Notes under the pieces: generated by a model
What the model saw: only the letters and a program-made list of their open reading frames with translations
Databases searched by the model: none
What the model was told of the DNA's origin: nothing
Position numbers and translations under genes: made by a program
Shown here: positions 53,816 through 62,730 of the stretch, in pieces
How the letters are laid out: every line of letters begins with the position of its first letter
How positions within the stretch are numbered: the stretch's first letter is position 1
Assembly: GCA_026129525.1 (NCBI GenBank)
Contig: JAHCHW010000010.1
Span: forward strand, 1 to 64,000
Direction: 5' to 3'
Origin: Chitinophagales bacterium
GTDB taxonomy: Bacteria; Bacteroidota; Bacteroidia; Chitinophagales; LD1
Length of the DNA stretch: 64,000 nt

Positions 53816-54406
53816 TTAAAGTTTGGTGTTACGTTGTTTCCACATGTACCCGTACAGCACGGGGAAGTAATACATGTAAGCGATGAAAATAAAAAGAATG
53901 GCGAAGGTGTAAATACTGAGTGTAATACCATTGCTGATTAGCGGATGAAAGAAGATAAACCACTCGCCCGTAACCCCCAGCGGATACAACACTATAAAAA
54001 AAGTGTAGCGCATAAAAAGTAAAATGTATGGCTGCCGGTTAAACAGCGAAAGAAAATAAAACGAATAGCGCACCAGTTCGGTAATGCCCCATGCCAGCGA
54101 TACAATTACAATACCCGCTTGCGTAAGTTGGGGCAAAGCCGGCTCGCGGATAAAAAAGTTGAGCAGCACTACCACCAGCAAGCGCGAGCCTATCTGTGCA
54201 ATGGTAGAGCCCACCGGAGATTTAACCCATTTTAAAATGGCATGTACTATTTCTAACACTGCCAAGCCCTGTGCAATGTTTAGCAACAGCATACCTCTCT
54301 CGGTAAGCGTAAAACCCGATTTGGCAAAATGTACCAGATACAGTACCCAGCACACAAATGCTGCTGCGTTGTACAATGCCAGATAGTTTCTTACAAACGG
54401 TTTCAT
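53816..54406 (-). CDS. Eukaryote-type 3-hydroxyacyl-CoA dehydratase (HACD/PTPLA family)
   Basis: 196 aa from the ATG at 54406 (MKPFVRNYLALYN); an ATG at 54436 is possible. Six hydrophobic segments. PTPLA landmarks are YLALYNAAAFVCW, LEIVHAILKWVKSPVGSTIAQIGSRLLVVV, WGITELVRYSFYFLS, and MRYTFFIVLYPLGVTGE. The Y-x6-E spacing in YPLGVTGE equals that of the catalytic Tyr and Glu of yeast Phs1. In eukaryotes it performs the third step of very-long-chain fatty-acid elongation in the ER. It is uncommon in bacteria. It precedes an acyl-CoA ligase gene by 12 bp, consistent with lipid chain modification, though its substrate is unknown. Confidence 0.88.
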   Translation of the reverse strand: MKPFVRNYLALYNAAAFVCWVLYLVHFAKSGFTLTERGMLLLNIAQGLAVLEIVHAILKWVKSPVGSTIAQIGSRLLVVVLLNFFIREPALPQLTQAGIVIVSLAWGITELVRYSFYFLSLFNRQPYILLFMRYTFFIVLYPLGVTGEWFIFFHPLISNGITLSIYTFAILFIFIAYMYYFPVLYGYMWKQRNTKL

Positions 54407-54536
54407 TGCCGCAAAATAGTATTTCCAACGAAGCATTTGCTGCTTAAAAAAGTTTGCTCCCTATAAAATATAATCCGCATTTCTCCGACATACCCTTTAA
54501 CCCTGCTTCGTTCATTTTCAAATTTCACACAGCACT

Positions 54537-56693
54537 ATGTTCCGTTTTCATTTACCGCGTACTGCGGCTTTAGTTTCCTTTAAACTCTTGGTAATGGTTT
54601 TTGGTTTGTTTGCCTGCGTAAAGTTGCAAGCCAACGTAAATCCTGCACATGTTGAAATTGTGCGCGACCAATGGGGCGTACCGCACATTTACGGTAAAAC
54701 CGATGCCGATGCCGTGTACGGTTTAGCATGGGCAACCTGCGAAGACGACTTTAGCACCGTGCAAAAAATGCTGCTGGCAGTTAAGGGGCGCTTAGCCGAA
54801 ACTGACGGCAAAGGTGGGGCAGTGCTCGACTTCCTCTCGTTTATATCGGGAGCCGAAACGGTGGTTGATACCGCTTACGAGCATTCCTTCTCTCCTTCCT
54901 TCAAAAAAATTATTGAAGCCTACGCGCAAGGCTTAAACGAATATGCACAGGCGCATAAAGAGGAACTGCTCCGCAGCGATTTGTTTCCCGTTACCCCCAA
55001 AACTATTATTGCCCAATATGTGCTTACCAACATGCTGCTTACAGGCGTTTATCTCGATGTGCAGAAAGTTTTTCTCGGGTTGATTAAGAATTACGAAACC
55101 AACCTGCCTTCCGGCTCTAATGCCTTTGCCTTTAACAGCAGCCGCACTGCCGATGGCAAAACCTACCTTGCCGTAAACTCACACCAACCGCTCGAGGGTT
55201 TGTTCAGTTGGTACGAAGTACACATGGTAAGCGAAGAAGGCATGAACATACTGGGCGGAACTTTCCCCGGAGGCATGAGTATTTTCCACGGCACCAACGA
55301 AAACCTCGGTTGGGCGTGCACACTCAACAACCCCAACCTTGGCGATGTGTACAAACTGCAAATGAACCCCAACAACCGTTTGCAATATTGGTTTGATGAC
55401 CACTGGGAAACTTTAGAAGTGCGTAAAAAAACCGTGAAAGTAAAACTGGGTGCCATCCGCATTCCTATTACCAAAACTTTTTACTGGAGCAAATACGGCA
55501 CTACTATTAAAAATAAAGACGGCTTCTACTCGCTGCGTTTTCCTGCCAACATGGATATACGCGGCTGCGAGCAGTTGTATCAAATGAACAAAGCAAAAAG
55601 TTTTACGGAGTGGAGAGATTACATGCGGCAGAGCGCTTTCCCCGGTATCAACTTTATTTATGCCGACCGCACCGATACTATTTACTATGTAAGCAACGGG
55701 CAGTTCCCTTACCGCAATGCAAAGTACGATTGGAACAAAGTACTTCCCGGCAACACCTCTGAAACACTTTGGCAACCGGTTTACATGCCCTACGATTCTC
55801 TGCCGCAAGTGCTCAACCCTAAAAGCGGCTATGTGCTCAACACCAACAACTCGCCTTTCGAAGCATCGGGCGAAGGCGACAACCCCAAACCCGAAAATTT
55901 TCCCGCTGCTACAGGTATTGGTATGGAAGGAAGAAACAACCGCAGCATTATAGCTCATTACCTAATCAGTAAACAACCCAAACTTACCTACAGCGATTTC
56001 AAGCGCATTAAATACGATGAACAATACAACGACAGCATGTACAACCACGGCTTGCCCAATGCTTCGTTGTTCTTTGAACTGAACCCCAAAAAGTATCCCC
56101 GCATTGCCGATGCCATTGCCGTAATAAATAAATGGAACTGCATGAGCGATGTTAACAACCGGCAGGCTGCCCTCATCACCTTTGCCATGTATCCGCTTAT
56201 TGATAAAATTACCGCTCGTGGCACCAACTACGAAACCAACCACTTTACCGAGCAACAATACGCACAGGCATTGCTAAAAGCAAAGCGCCACATGCTAAAA
56301 CACTTTGGCGCATTAGAAGTGCCCTACGGACAAGTGCAAAAACACGTTCGGGGCGATAAAGAATTTCCCATTGGCGGAATGCCCGAAGTGCTCGCAGCTA
56401 CCATCAGCCAACCGTATAAAAAAGGAATGCGGAGAACTTTTGTGGGCGAGTCGTACATTCAATTGGTGCGCTATTCAAAAGAAGGGATAGAAATAGAAAC
56501 GGTTCACGCCTACGGCTCATCATCAAAACCCGGCAGCCCGCATTACAACGACCAAATGGAAATGTTTGTAAACAAACAGCTAAAGCCCATGACCCTCAAC
56601 AAAGAGAAAATATACAGCGGAGCAGAGAGAATTTACAACCCGGGCAGCAAGCAACCCAAAGCCCCCGATGAAAACGACCGCGTACAACACTAA
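54537..56693 (+). CDS. Penicillin acylase-family Ntn hydrolase
   Basis: 718 aa with signal sequence. Precursor of an Ntn hydrolase: an N-terminal alpha chain (VEIVRDQWGVPHIYGKTDADAVYGLAWATCEDDF), a spacer, then the beta chain starting at the catalytic Ser in LPSGSNAFAFNSSRTADGKTYLAVNSHQP (about residue 195), where autocleavage is expected. Later HGTNENLGWACTLN and SGYVLNTNNSPF are typical. It cleaves amide bonds of acylated substrates such as acyl-homoserine lactones or penicillins in the periplasm; the substrate cannot be told from sequence. A palindromic terminator follows at 56700. Confidence 0.92.
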   Translation: MFRFHLPRTAALVSFKLLVMVFGLFACVKLQANVNPAHVEIVRDQWGVPHIYGKTDADAVYGLAWATCEDDFSTVQKMLLAVKGRLAETDGKGGAVLDFLSFISGAETVVDTAYEHSFSPSFKKIIEAYAQGLNEYAQAHKEELLRSDLFPVTPKTIIAQYVLTNMLLTGVYLDVQKVFLGLIKNYETNLPSGSNAFAFNSSRTADGKTYLAVNSHQPLEGLFSWYEVHMVSEEGMNILGGTFPGGMSIFHGTNENLGWACTLNNPNLGDVYKLQMNPNNRLQYWFDDHWETLEVRKKTVKVKLGAIRIPITKTFYWSKYGTTIKNKDGFYSLRFPANMDIRGCEQLYQMNKAKSFTEWRDYMRQSAFPGINFIYADRTDTIYYVSNGQFPYRNAKYDWNKVLPGNTSETLWQPVYMPYDSLPQVLNPKSGYVLNTNNSPFEASGEGDNPKPENFPAATGIGMEGRNNRSIIAHYLISKQPKLTYSDFKRIKYDEQYNDSMYNHGLPNASLFFELNPKKYPRIADAIAVINKWNCMSDVNNRQAALITFAMYPLIDKITARGTNYETNHFTEQQYAQALLKAKRHMLKHFGALEVPYGQVQKHVRGDKEFPIGGMPEVLAATISQPYKKGMRRTFVGESYIQLVRYSKEGIEIETVHAYGSSSKPGSPHYNDQMEMFVNKQLKPMTLNKEKIYSGAERIYNPGSKQPKAPDENDRVQH

Positions 56694-56699
56694 AGCTCA

Positions 56700-56732
56700 A
56701 ACCCCAAAAGGGTTTAAAACCCTTTCGGGGTT
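56700..56732. terminator. Palindromic bidirectional terminator between convergent genes
   Basis: A 33-bp near-perfect palindrome: AACCCC, AAAAGGGTTT, AAAACCCTTT, CGGGGTT, in that order. It sits between the penicillin-acylase stop and the end of the convergent HMG-CoA reductase gene. It has no long T tract, so termination is likely but not certain; a repeat-type palindrome is the alternative. Confidence 0.6.
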
Positions 56733-56737
56733 ATAGG

Positions 56738-58105
56738 CTACCCCAAATTTAAATTACTGCCAAACGAAGCACTACGGAGTTTCTCTAAAAACTCGCGCAC
56801 GGCAGCCACACTCACTACTTTATCCGAAAAGAAAGTTTGTGCTTTGCTTACTTCTTCATCGTTTGCCTGCATACTGGCAAGTATATTGGTAAGGTGCATT
56901 TTCATGTGCCCCGCCTGAATACCCACCGTAGTAAGCGAACGCAAGGCTGCAAAGTTTTGCGCCAAACCGGTGCAGGCAATTATTTCCATTAGGGTTTTGG
57001 CGTTCGGGTTGCCGAGCAATTCCAGCGAGCGCTTTGCCAATGGGTGCAGCGAAGTAAGCCCGCCCACCGTTCCCACCGCAATAGGCACATCTAACCAAAA
57101 CCGAAACTCTCCGTCTTTCACTTCGCACTGCGACAAACTGCGGTAAACCCCATCGCGGCAGGCGAAAGTGTGTACGCAGGCTTCCACCGCGCGGAAATCG
57201 TTTCCGGTGGCAATCACTACCGCATCAATGCCGTTCATAATGCCTTTGTTGTGGGTAGTGGCGCGGTAAGGGTCAATGCGGGCAATGTTTACGGCTCGTT
57301 CAAACTTGCGGGCAAACTCTTCGGCATTCATGTTGCCGTTGTCAAACGTGCCCAACTCCTTCACTTTGCAGCGCACCTCGGCACGCACCAAACATTCGGG
57401 CGTGTAGTTAGAGAGAATGCACATTACAATCTCCACCTCCTTTTCCGAATCGTTGAAAATAACGCTGCTTTCTACTTTCTCGCGCAACTGCTTGCCAAAC
57501 TCTTCTAAACAAGAGTTAATGAAGTTGGCGCCCATGGAATCAACCGTTTCAAAATAGGCGCGCAACTGATAGTAGTCGGGTTCCAGTTCAGTAAAATCAA
57601 TCAACTCAATATCAAGCACACCGCCACCGCGCTTTTCCATGTTGGCGGTAAGGTGTTTTACATCTTCTTTAAACGTTTCCTTTTGGTCGTTGAAAAATCG
57701 GAAAAGTTTATCGCGGTTACCCTTGTAAACAAAATGCACCTGCCCCACCTTTTTGGTCGAAAGTACTGTAGCCTTAAATCCACCGCGGGTAAGCCAGTAC
57801 TTGGCAGCGTTCGAAGCAGCCGCCACTACCGAACTCTCCTCAATAACCATCGGCACGGCATATACCTTTCCGTTAATTTTAAAATTGGGGGCTATACCAA
57901 AGGGTACCGGAAAATTAGTTAGGGTGTTTTCGCTGAAACCGTCCAACAGTTTCTGTGCTTCCACATTATCGTGCCAGTATTCGGCAAACTCTTTTACAAT
58001 TTCTACAGGATTGGCATACAGGAAATTTTTAGCCAGCCACGCAATTTTATCGCGCTTGCTCAACTTCGAAAATCCCGAAATCTCTTTTTCTTCATTCTGC
58101 TCCAT
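56738..58105 (-). CDS. mvaA: Hydroxymethylglutaryl-CoA reductase, class II
   Basis: 455 aa from the ATG at 58105 (MEQNEEKEISGFSKL). Interconverts HMG-CoA and mevalonate. Class II landmarks are IEESSVVAAASNAAKYW near residue 88 with the catalytic Glu, DPYRATTHNKGIMNGIDAVVIATGNDFRAVEA near 270 (Lys and Asp), and AGHMKMH near 395 (catalytic His). The C-terminus lacks the long class I extension. It supports a mevalonate or HMG-CoA degradation route; a thiolase gene for acetoacetyl-CoA is at 28738. It is convergent with the acylase gene. Confidence 0.94.
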   Translation of the reverse strand: MEQNEEKEISGFSKLSKRDKIAWLAKNFLYANPVEIVKEFAEYWHDNVEAQKLLDGFSENTLTNFPVPFGIAPNFKINGKVYAVPMVIEESSVVAAASNAAKYWLTRGGFKATVLSTKKVGQVHFVYKGNRDKLFRFFNDQKETFKEDVKHLTANMEKRGGGVLDIELIDFTELEPDYYQLRAYFETVDSMGANFINSCLEEFGKQLREKVESSVIFNDSEKEVEIVMCILSNYTPECLVRAEVRCKVKELGTFDNGNMNAEEFARKFERAVNIARIDPYRATTHNKGIMNGIDAVVIATGNDFRAVEACVHTFACRDGVYRSLSQCEVKDGEFRFWLDVPIAVGTVGGLTSLHPLAKRSLELLGNPNAKTLMEIIACTGLAQNFAALRSLTTVGIQAGHMKMHLTNILASMQANDEEVSKAQTFFSDKVVSVAAVREFLEKLRSASFGSNLNLG

Positions 58106-58223
58106 CAGCCTCAAAGATAATGTACTGCTATAACAGTGGGCAAATCAATAAAAAATAGCGAAATGAGCCTGCGTTGAAACCAATGCTCAAACAATTTCTG
58201 CAACTTCGAACCAAATATTTTTT

Positions 58224-59006
58224 ATGCAGCATAAGTTAGATGCCTTTGCCCGTATTTTGAAAATAATGGACGAACTGCGCGAACAATGTCCGTGGGACAA
58301 AAAGCAAACCCTCGAATCGCTCCGCCCGTTAACCATCGAAGAAACCTACGAATTGGGCGATGCCATTTTGCAAAACGACTTAAAAGGAGTTAAAGAAGAA
58401 CTGGGCGACCTGCTGCTGCACATTGTATTCTATGCCAAAATTGGCGAAGAAAAAGGCGCGTTTGATATTGGCAGTGTTATAAATGACCTATGCGAAAAAC
58501 TGATTGCCCGCCACCCGCATATTTATGCCGATGTAAAAGTAAACAACGAAGAAGACGTAAAACAGAACTGGGAAAAACTGAAACTGAAAGAAGGAAAAAC
58601 ATCGGTGCTTTCCGGAGTGCCTGTTTCGTTGCCGGCTCTCATTAAAGCTTACCGCATACAGGACAAAGCCGCACAAGTAAAGTTTGAGTGGGAGCATATC
58701 GAAGATGTATGGAAAAAAGTAGAGGAGGAAATAGATGAATTGAAGATCGAAGTCAGAAGTAGGAAGTCGGAAGTTCGAAGTCAGAAAATAGAAGAAGAGT
58801 TTGGCGATTTGCTGTTTGCCTTAGTCAACTACTCCCGCTTTTTAAAGGTTGACCCCGAAGCCGCGCTCGAAAAAGCCAATCTTAAATTTATAAGGCGTTT
58901 TAAGTTTATTGAAGAGCGCGCCCAACAGCTAAACAAGCCGCTCAAAGAAATGACCCTTACCGAAATGGACAGCATTTGGAACGAAGCCAAAGCAACCGGC
59001 ATGTAA
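58224..59006 (+). CDS. mazG: MazG nucleoside triphosphate pyrophosphohydrolase
   Basis: 260 aa with two MazG domains, the size of E. coli MazG. Domain 1: LREQCPWDKKQTLESLRPLTIEETYE near 12-40, then EELGDLLLHIVFYAK near 55. Domain 2: VEEEIDELK ... IEEEFGDLLFALVNYSR near 172-215. Between the two acidic motifs of domain 2 lies the linker IEVRSRKSEVRSQK, encoded by five consecutive 7-bp repeats (58751-58785, AGTCAGA/AGTAGGA type). It hydrolyses non-canonical or excess NTPs. It ends just before the histidine kinase gene. Confidence 0.94.
   Translation: MQHKLDAFARILKIMDELREQCPWDKKQTLESLRPLTIEETYELGDAILQNDLKGVKEELGDLLLHIVFYAKIGEEKGAFDIGSVINDLCEKLIARHPHIYADVKVNNEEDVKQNWEKLKLKEGKTSVLSGVPVSLPALIKAYRIQDKAAQVKFEWEHIEDVWKKVEEEIDELKIEVRSRKSEVRSQKIEEEFGDLLFALVNYSRFLKVDPEAALEKANLKFIRRFKFIEERAQQLNKPLKEMTLTEMDSIWNEAKATGM
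58751..58785 (+). repeat. Five heptamer repeats inside mazG
   Basis: Exact series: AGTCAGA, AGTAGGA, AGTCGGA, AGTTCGA, AGTCAGA, contiguous. It encodes part of the inter-motif linker of MazG domain 2. Confidence 0.85.
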
Positions 59007-59039
59007 CTGCACTTTGAAAAAACCGTCAATCCCGCTAAA

Positions 59040-62000
59040 TTGCCTCAAAGCAACACTTTGCCGCTAAAGGAAAACATTAAACGCTTTTTGTTACCCGCCC
59101 TGCTGGCAGTGGCAATTATTATTTCGCTTGTAAAGCCTTCTGCAAAAAGCATTGGCGAAATTGCAGGCTCCATTCAAACCGCAGTTTCCGATGCCGAAGT
59201 TTTCTTTCAAACACTTCCGGAAAACGAAGTATTCCTTACCGAACTTTCAAAGGGAAATTTCAAATCGCCAACTTTTGCCAAACTGCAGCAGCGCAACCTG
59301 TTGTTGTTTTTGTATCAAAATCAAAAACTAATCAGTTGGACAAACAACACCGTTGCCCTTCCTTCTTCTCTCCTGTTGCTTGAGCAAGGCACGCACTTTG
59401 TAAAACTTAAAAACGGATGGTATGTGGTGTTAAAAGCCACGGTTGCTTCCTCCAATAAAACACTTATTGGGTTGTTGCCTGTAAAGTATCAGTACCCTTT
59501 CGAAAATCGCTTTCTGCAAAACCAGTTTGCCTTTGACTTCCATGTGCCCGATAACATAGAAATAACCGACCAAAAAATTGCAGGCTCGGTTTACATTAAG
59601 AATGTAGCGGGAGAAGATCTTTTCGGGCTTTACCTTTCGGGCGAAGAAACCGGAAGAAACATCAATACGTTTATGCTGCTGGTAGAACTGCTCGCACTGG
59701 CGCTGTTGTTGTATTACCTCCACATTTTTTCCGGTTACTGCAAACGGCATTACGGATTGCAAACGGCATGGCTGCTGCTGGCATTGTGCTTAGTATCGCT
59801 TCGCGCGGTTATGATTTTCTTCAGCTTCCCAACCGAAGTGTACCAGTTGGAATTGTTCAACCCCGCCTTGTATGCCTCATCGGTGCTTACCGGCTCGCTG
59901 GGCGACCTTGTGCTTAACGCAGTTGCCGCTGTTTGGCTTGTCTTGTTTTATGTGCTGTACGTTCCTACTGCCAATACTCCCAAAATGAAATTGGCAAAAG
60001 CATCTCTGCTGCTTGCCTCAGTATTTCTGTTCTCCGGCTTAATATTTTGGGTGTTCAAAACACTGGTACTGGATTCGGTAGTATCCTTCGAAGTGTATAA
60101 TGTACTCAGCTTAAACATTTACAGCGTCATAGGCTTGTTTGTGTTTTCGCTGCTGCTTATTGCTCATTTTCTTTTTGTGCGCTATGCCATCCGGCAACTG
60201 CATGTATTCAAAACTATTCCACTACAAATAATCGTTATTGCAGCGGTTGCCACTGCCTTGTTTGTTGCATTAGTTGCGCCTACGCAGTTCCTGCTTTCGG
60301 GCGTTACTACTGCCTTATGGACTTTCATTTTTGTAGGCTTCTTTTATTTCTATCTGCAAAAAAGCGATGAGCTAAAACTCAAAACAATCATTATAGCCAT
60401 TGCGGCTTACTCACTGCTGACTACCATACTTATTGAAAACCTGTATGAGCGTAAAGAGCGAAACCAGCGCGAGTTTTTTGCGGGTAAATTAGTTTCAGAA
60501 CGCGATTATGTGGCGGAGTATCTCTTTAAAGATATTGCCGCCCGCATTGCTTCCGATGCGTTTATTAAAAACTATTTCAGCAATCCGCTTATTCCCGAAA
60601 AGGAAATGAACGACCGGATTACTTCCATTTACTTGAGCGGCTATTTCAACAAATACGAACTGGATGTTGTTGCGCTGGAAACCAACGGGCAATCATTTTG
60701 GAAAAAAGATTCGCTTAAAAGTGTCGCATTCACAGCGCTTGCAAATCAAGTACAATCCGGAGAGTTGCATTACATAAGCGACTCTACAGGCAATTACTCG
60801 TATGTAAGCATTATTCCTTTTTACGAGGAGGATGTGTTGCTCGGCAAATTAGCGATTGAACTTTCGCCCAAAACGTATTACGGGCAAAACGTTTATCCCG
60901 AACTGCTCATAGGCAGTAATGTAACTGCATCAGGCAATCCGTACAACTATCATTACGCCATTTATCAAAACGAGAAACTGGTAGCGCAATCGGGCGATTA
61001 TCCGTACACCTACCGCTGGAATCCCGACTATGATTTTGGCAACGAAACGCATTTGTTTATTGAAGAAGCAGAATGGGAGCATGGCATTATGCGCTTTACT
61101 AACGGAAAAAAAGTAATTGTAACCGTGGCACGCGAGCCGCTGTTTGAACCTATTGCCACATTCTCATACATCTATGCGTTTTTGTTTACGGTATCATCTC
61201 TGCTGCTCATCCTTTCGCGCATTATTGAAAAAGAAAAACTGTCAATTGAGTTGCTCAACGGCAGTTCCTTTTCGTTCCGCACCCGCATTAATTATTCCAT
61301 GCTTGCCATGATTATTTTTTCGTTCATCATTATCGGCATCATCACCATCAGTTTTTTCAGCAGGCAGTACGATTCATTTTACAACGACCGCCTGCAACGC
61401 AAAGAAAAAGTGGTACATGCCGAGGTAGAGCATTTTATTGAAAAGAATGTAACCAGCAACAATGAAATCAGCAATCCTTCGCTGCTGAATAATTTACGTT
61501 ACGAACTGGCGCGTTTGGCGGAAATAAACTCTATTGACATAAATCTTTTCGACACACAGGGCGAGTTACTGTTAAGTTCGCAGCCCACAGTGTACGACAA
61601 GGGTATTACCGGAACCCAAATGAATCCGAAAGCCTTTTTCAAACTGGCAGATAACCGCGAAGTGCAAGTAAACCTGCACGAAAAAATTGGCAACCTCAGT
61701 TATTTAGCTGCTTATGCCACCTTACGAAACTCGCAGGGCGAAACAGTTGCCTACCTCGGCATTCCTTATTTTGAACGCAGCAGCGATGTAAATAAAGAAG
61801 TATCGGGCTTTTTAGTGGCATTGATGAACGTGTATGTATTTCTGTTGATTTGCGCGGCTGCACTCGCATACTTTATTTCCAACTCGGTAACCCGCCCCCT
61901 TACTATTATCAGCGAAAAACTTCGCATCCTTAATTTGAACAAAAAGAATGAGCCTATTGAATGGAAAAGCAAAGATGAAATTGGTGTACTGATAAGCGAG

Positions 62001-62729
62001 TACAACAAAATGATTACCGAGTTAGAAAAGAGTGCACAGCGGCTTGCACGCAGTGAGCGAGAAAGCGCATGGCGGGAAATGGCGAAACAAATTGCCCACG
62101 AAATAAAGAACCCCCTCACCCCCATGAAACTGAGCATTCAGTATTTGCAGCGTGCTATTGACGAGGGCAAGCCCAACATTGAAGAACTCGCTTTACGCGT
62201 TAGCAAAACGCTCGAAGAGCAAATTGAAAATCTGTCGTCTATTGCCACAGCGTTCTCTTCGTTTGCCAAAATGCCTAAAGCCGAAAATGAAATCATTAAC
62301 CTGAATGATTTGGTGCGCTCCATCTGCGATTTGTTCAATAAAGAAGAACACATTACGGTAACGTTTACCACCGACTCCGCTTCACCCTTGGTATTTGCCG
62401 ATAAAAATCAGTTAGTGAGCGTGTTCAATAATCTTATAAAGAATGCAACACAAAGCATTCCGGAAGGCAGAACCGGTTTTGTTGATGTAAACGTTAAGGA
62501 AGAAGAAGGAATGATTTTGGTAACGGTGAGCGATAACGGAGTGGGAATACCTAAAGAGAATTACGAAAATGTGTTTGTGCCTAACTTCACTACCAAATCA
62601 TCAGGAACTGGTTTGGGGCTTGCCATAAGTAAGCGTATTATAAACGGTGCGGGCGGTAAAATTTGGTTCGAAAGCACCGAGAATGTAGGTACGGCTTTCT
62701 TTGTAAGACTCAATAAAGTAACGGGTTAG
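59040..62729 (+). CDS. NtrY-like membrane sensor histidine kinase
   Basis: 1229 aa from a TTG at 59040. The frame has no ATG before residue 300 and is closed upstream by the mazG stop (TAA at 59004), so TTG is the only plausible start. About ten N-terminal membrane segments lie between residues 15 and 470. A sensor region runs to about 715, a further membrane segment follows at about 755, and then another at about 935 leading into a HAMP-like domain. The kinase core is H-box HEIKNPLTPMKLSIQYLQRA near 1020 and the ATPase motifs NLIKNATQSIP, VSDNGVGIPKENY and GTGLGLAISKRI. No response regulator is adjacent, which leaves the partner unknown. Confidence 0.9.
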   Translation: MPQSNTLPLKENIKRFLLPALLAVAIIISLVKPSAKSIGEIAGSIQTAVSDAEVFFQTLPENEVFLTELSKGNFKSPTFAKLQQRNLLLFLYQNQKLISWTNNTVALPSSLLLLEQGTHFVKLKNGWYVVLKATVASSNKTLIGLLPVKYQYPFENRFLQNQFAFDFHVPDNIEITDQKIAGSVYIKNVAGEDLFGLYLSGEETGRNINTFMLLVELLALALLLYYLHIFSGYCKRHYGLQTAWLLLALCLVSLRAVMIFFSFPTEVYQLELFNPALYASSVLTGSLGDLVLNAVAAVWLVLFYVLYVPTANTPKMKLAKASLLLASVFLFSGLIFWVFKTLVLDSVVSFEVYNVLSLNIYSVIGLFVFSLLLIAHFLFVRYAIRQLHVFKTIPLQIIVIAAVATALFVALVAPTQFLLSGVTTALWTFIFVGFFYFYLQKSDELKLKTIIIAIAAYSLLTTILIENLYERKERNQREFFAGKLVSERDYVAEYLFKDIAARIASDAFIKNYFSNPLIPEKEMNDRITSIYLSGYFNKYELDVVALETNGQSFWKKDSLKSVAFTALANQVQSGELHYISDSTGNYSYVSIIPFYEEDVLLGKLAIELSPKTYYGQNVYPELLIGSNVTASGNPYNYHYAIYQNEKLVAQSGDYPYTYRWNPDYDFGNETHLFIEEAEWEHGIMRFTNGKKVIVTVAREPLFEPIATFSYIYAFLFTVSSLLLILSRIIEKEKLSIELLNGSSFSFRTRINYSMLAMIIFSFIIIGIITISFFSRQYDSFYNDRLQRKEKVVHAEVEHFIEKNVTSNNEISNPSLLNNLRYELARLAEINSIDINLFDTQGELLLSSQPTVYDKGITGTQMNPKAFFKLADNREVQVNLHEKIGNLSYLAAYATLRNSQGETVAYLGIPYFERSSDVNKEVSGFLVALMNVYVFLLICAAALAYFISNSVTRPLTIISEKLRILNLNKKNEPIEWKSKDEIGVLISEYNKMITELEKSAQRLARSERESAWREMAKQIAHEIKNPLTPMKLSIQYLQRAIDEGKPNIEELALRVSKTLEEQIENLSSIATAFSSFAKMPKAENEIINLNDLVRSICDLFNKEEHITVTFTTDSASPLVFADKNQLVSVFNNLIKNATQSIPEGRTGFVDVNVKEEEGMILVTVSDNGVGIPKENYENVFVPNFTTKSSGTGLGLAISKRIINGAGGKIWFESTENVGTAFFVRLNKVTG

Positions 62730-62730
62730 T

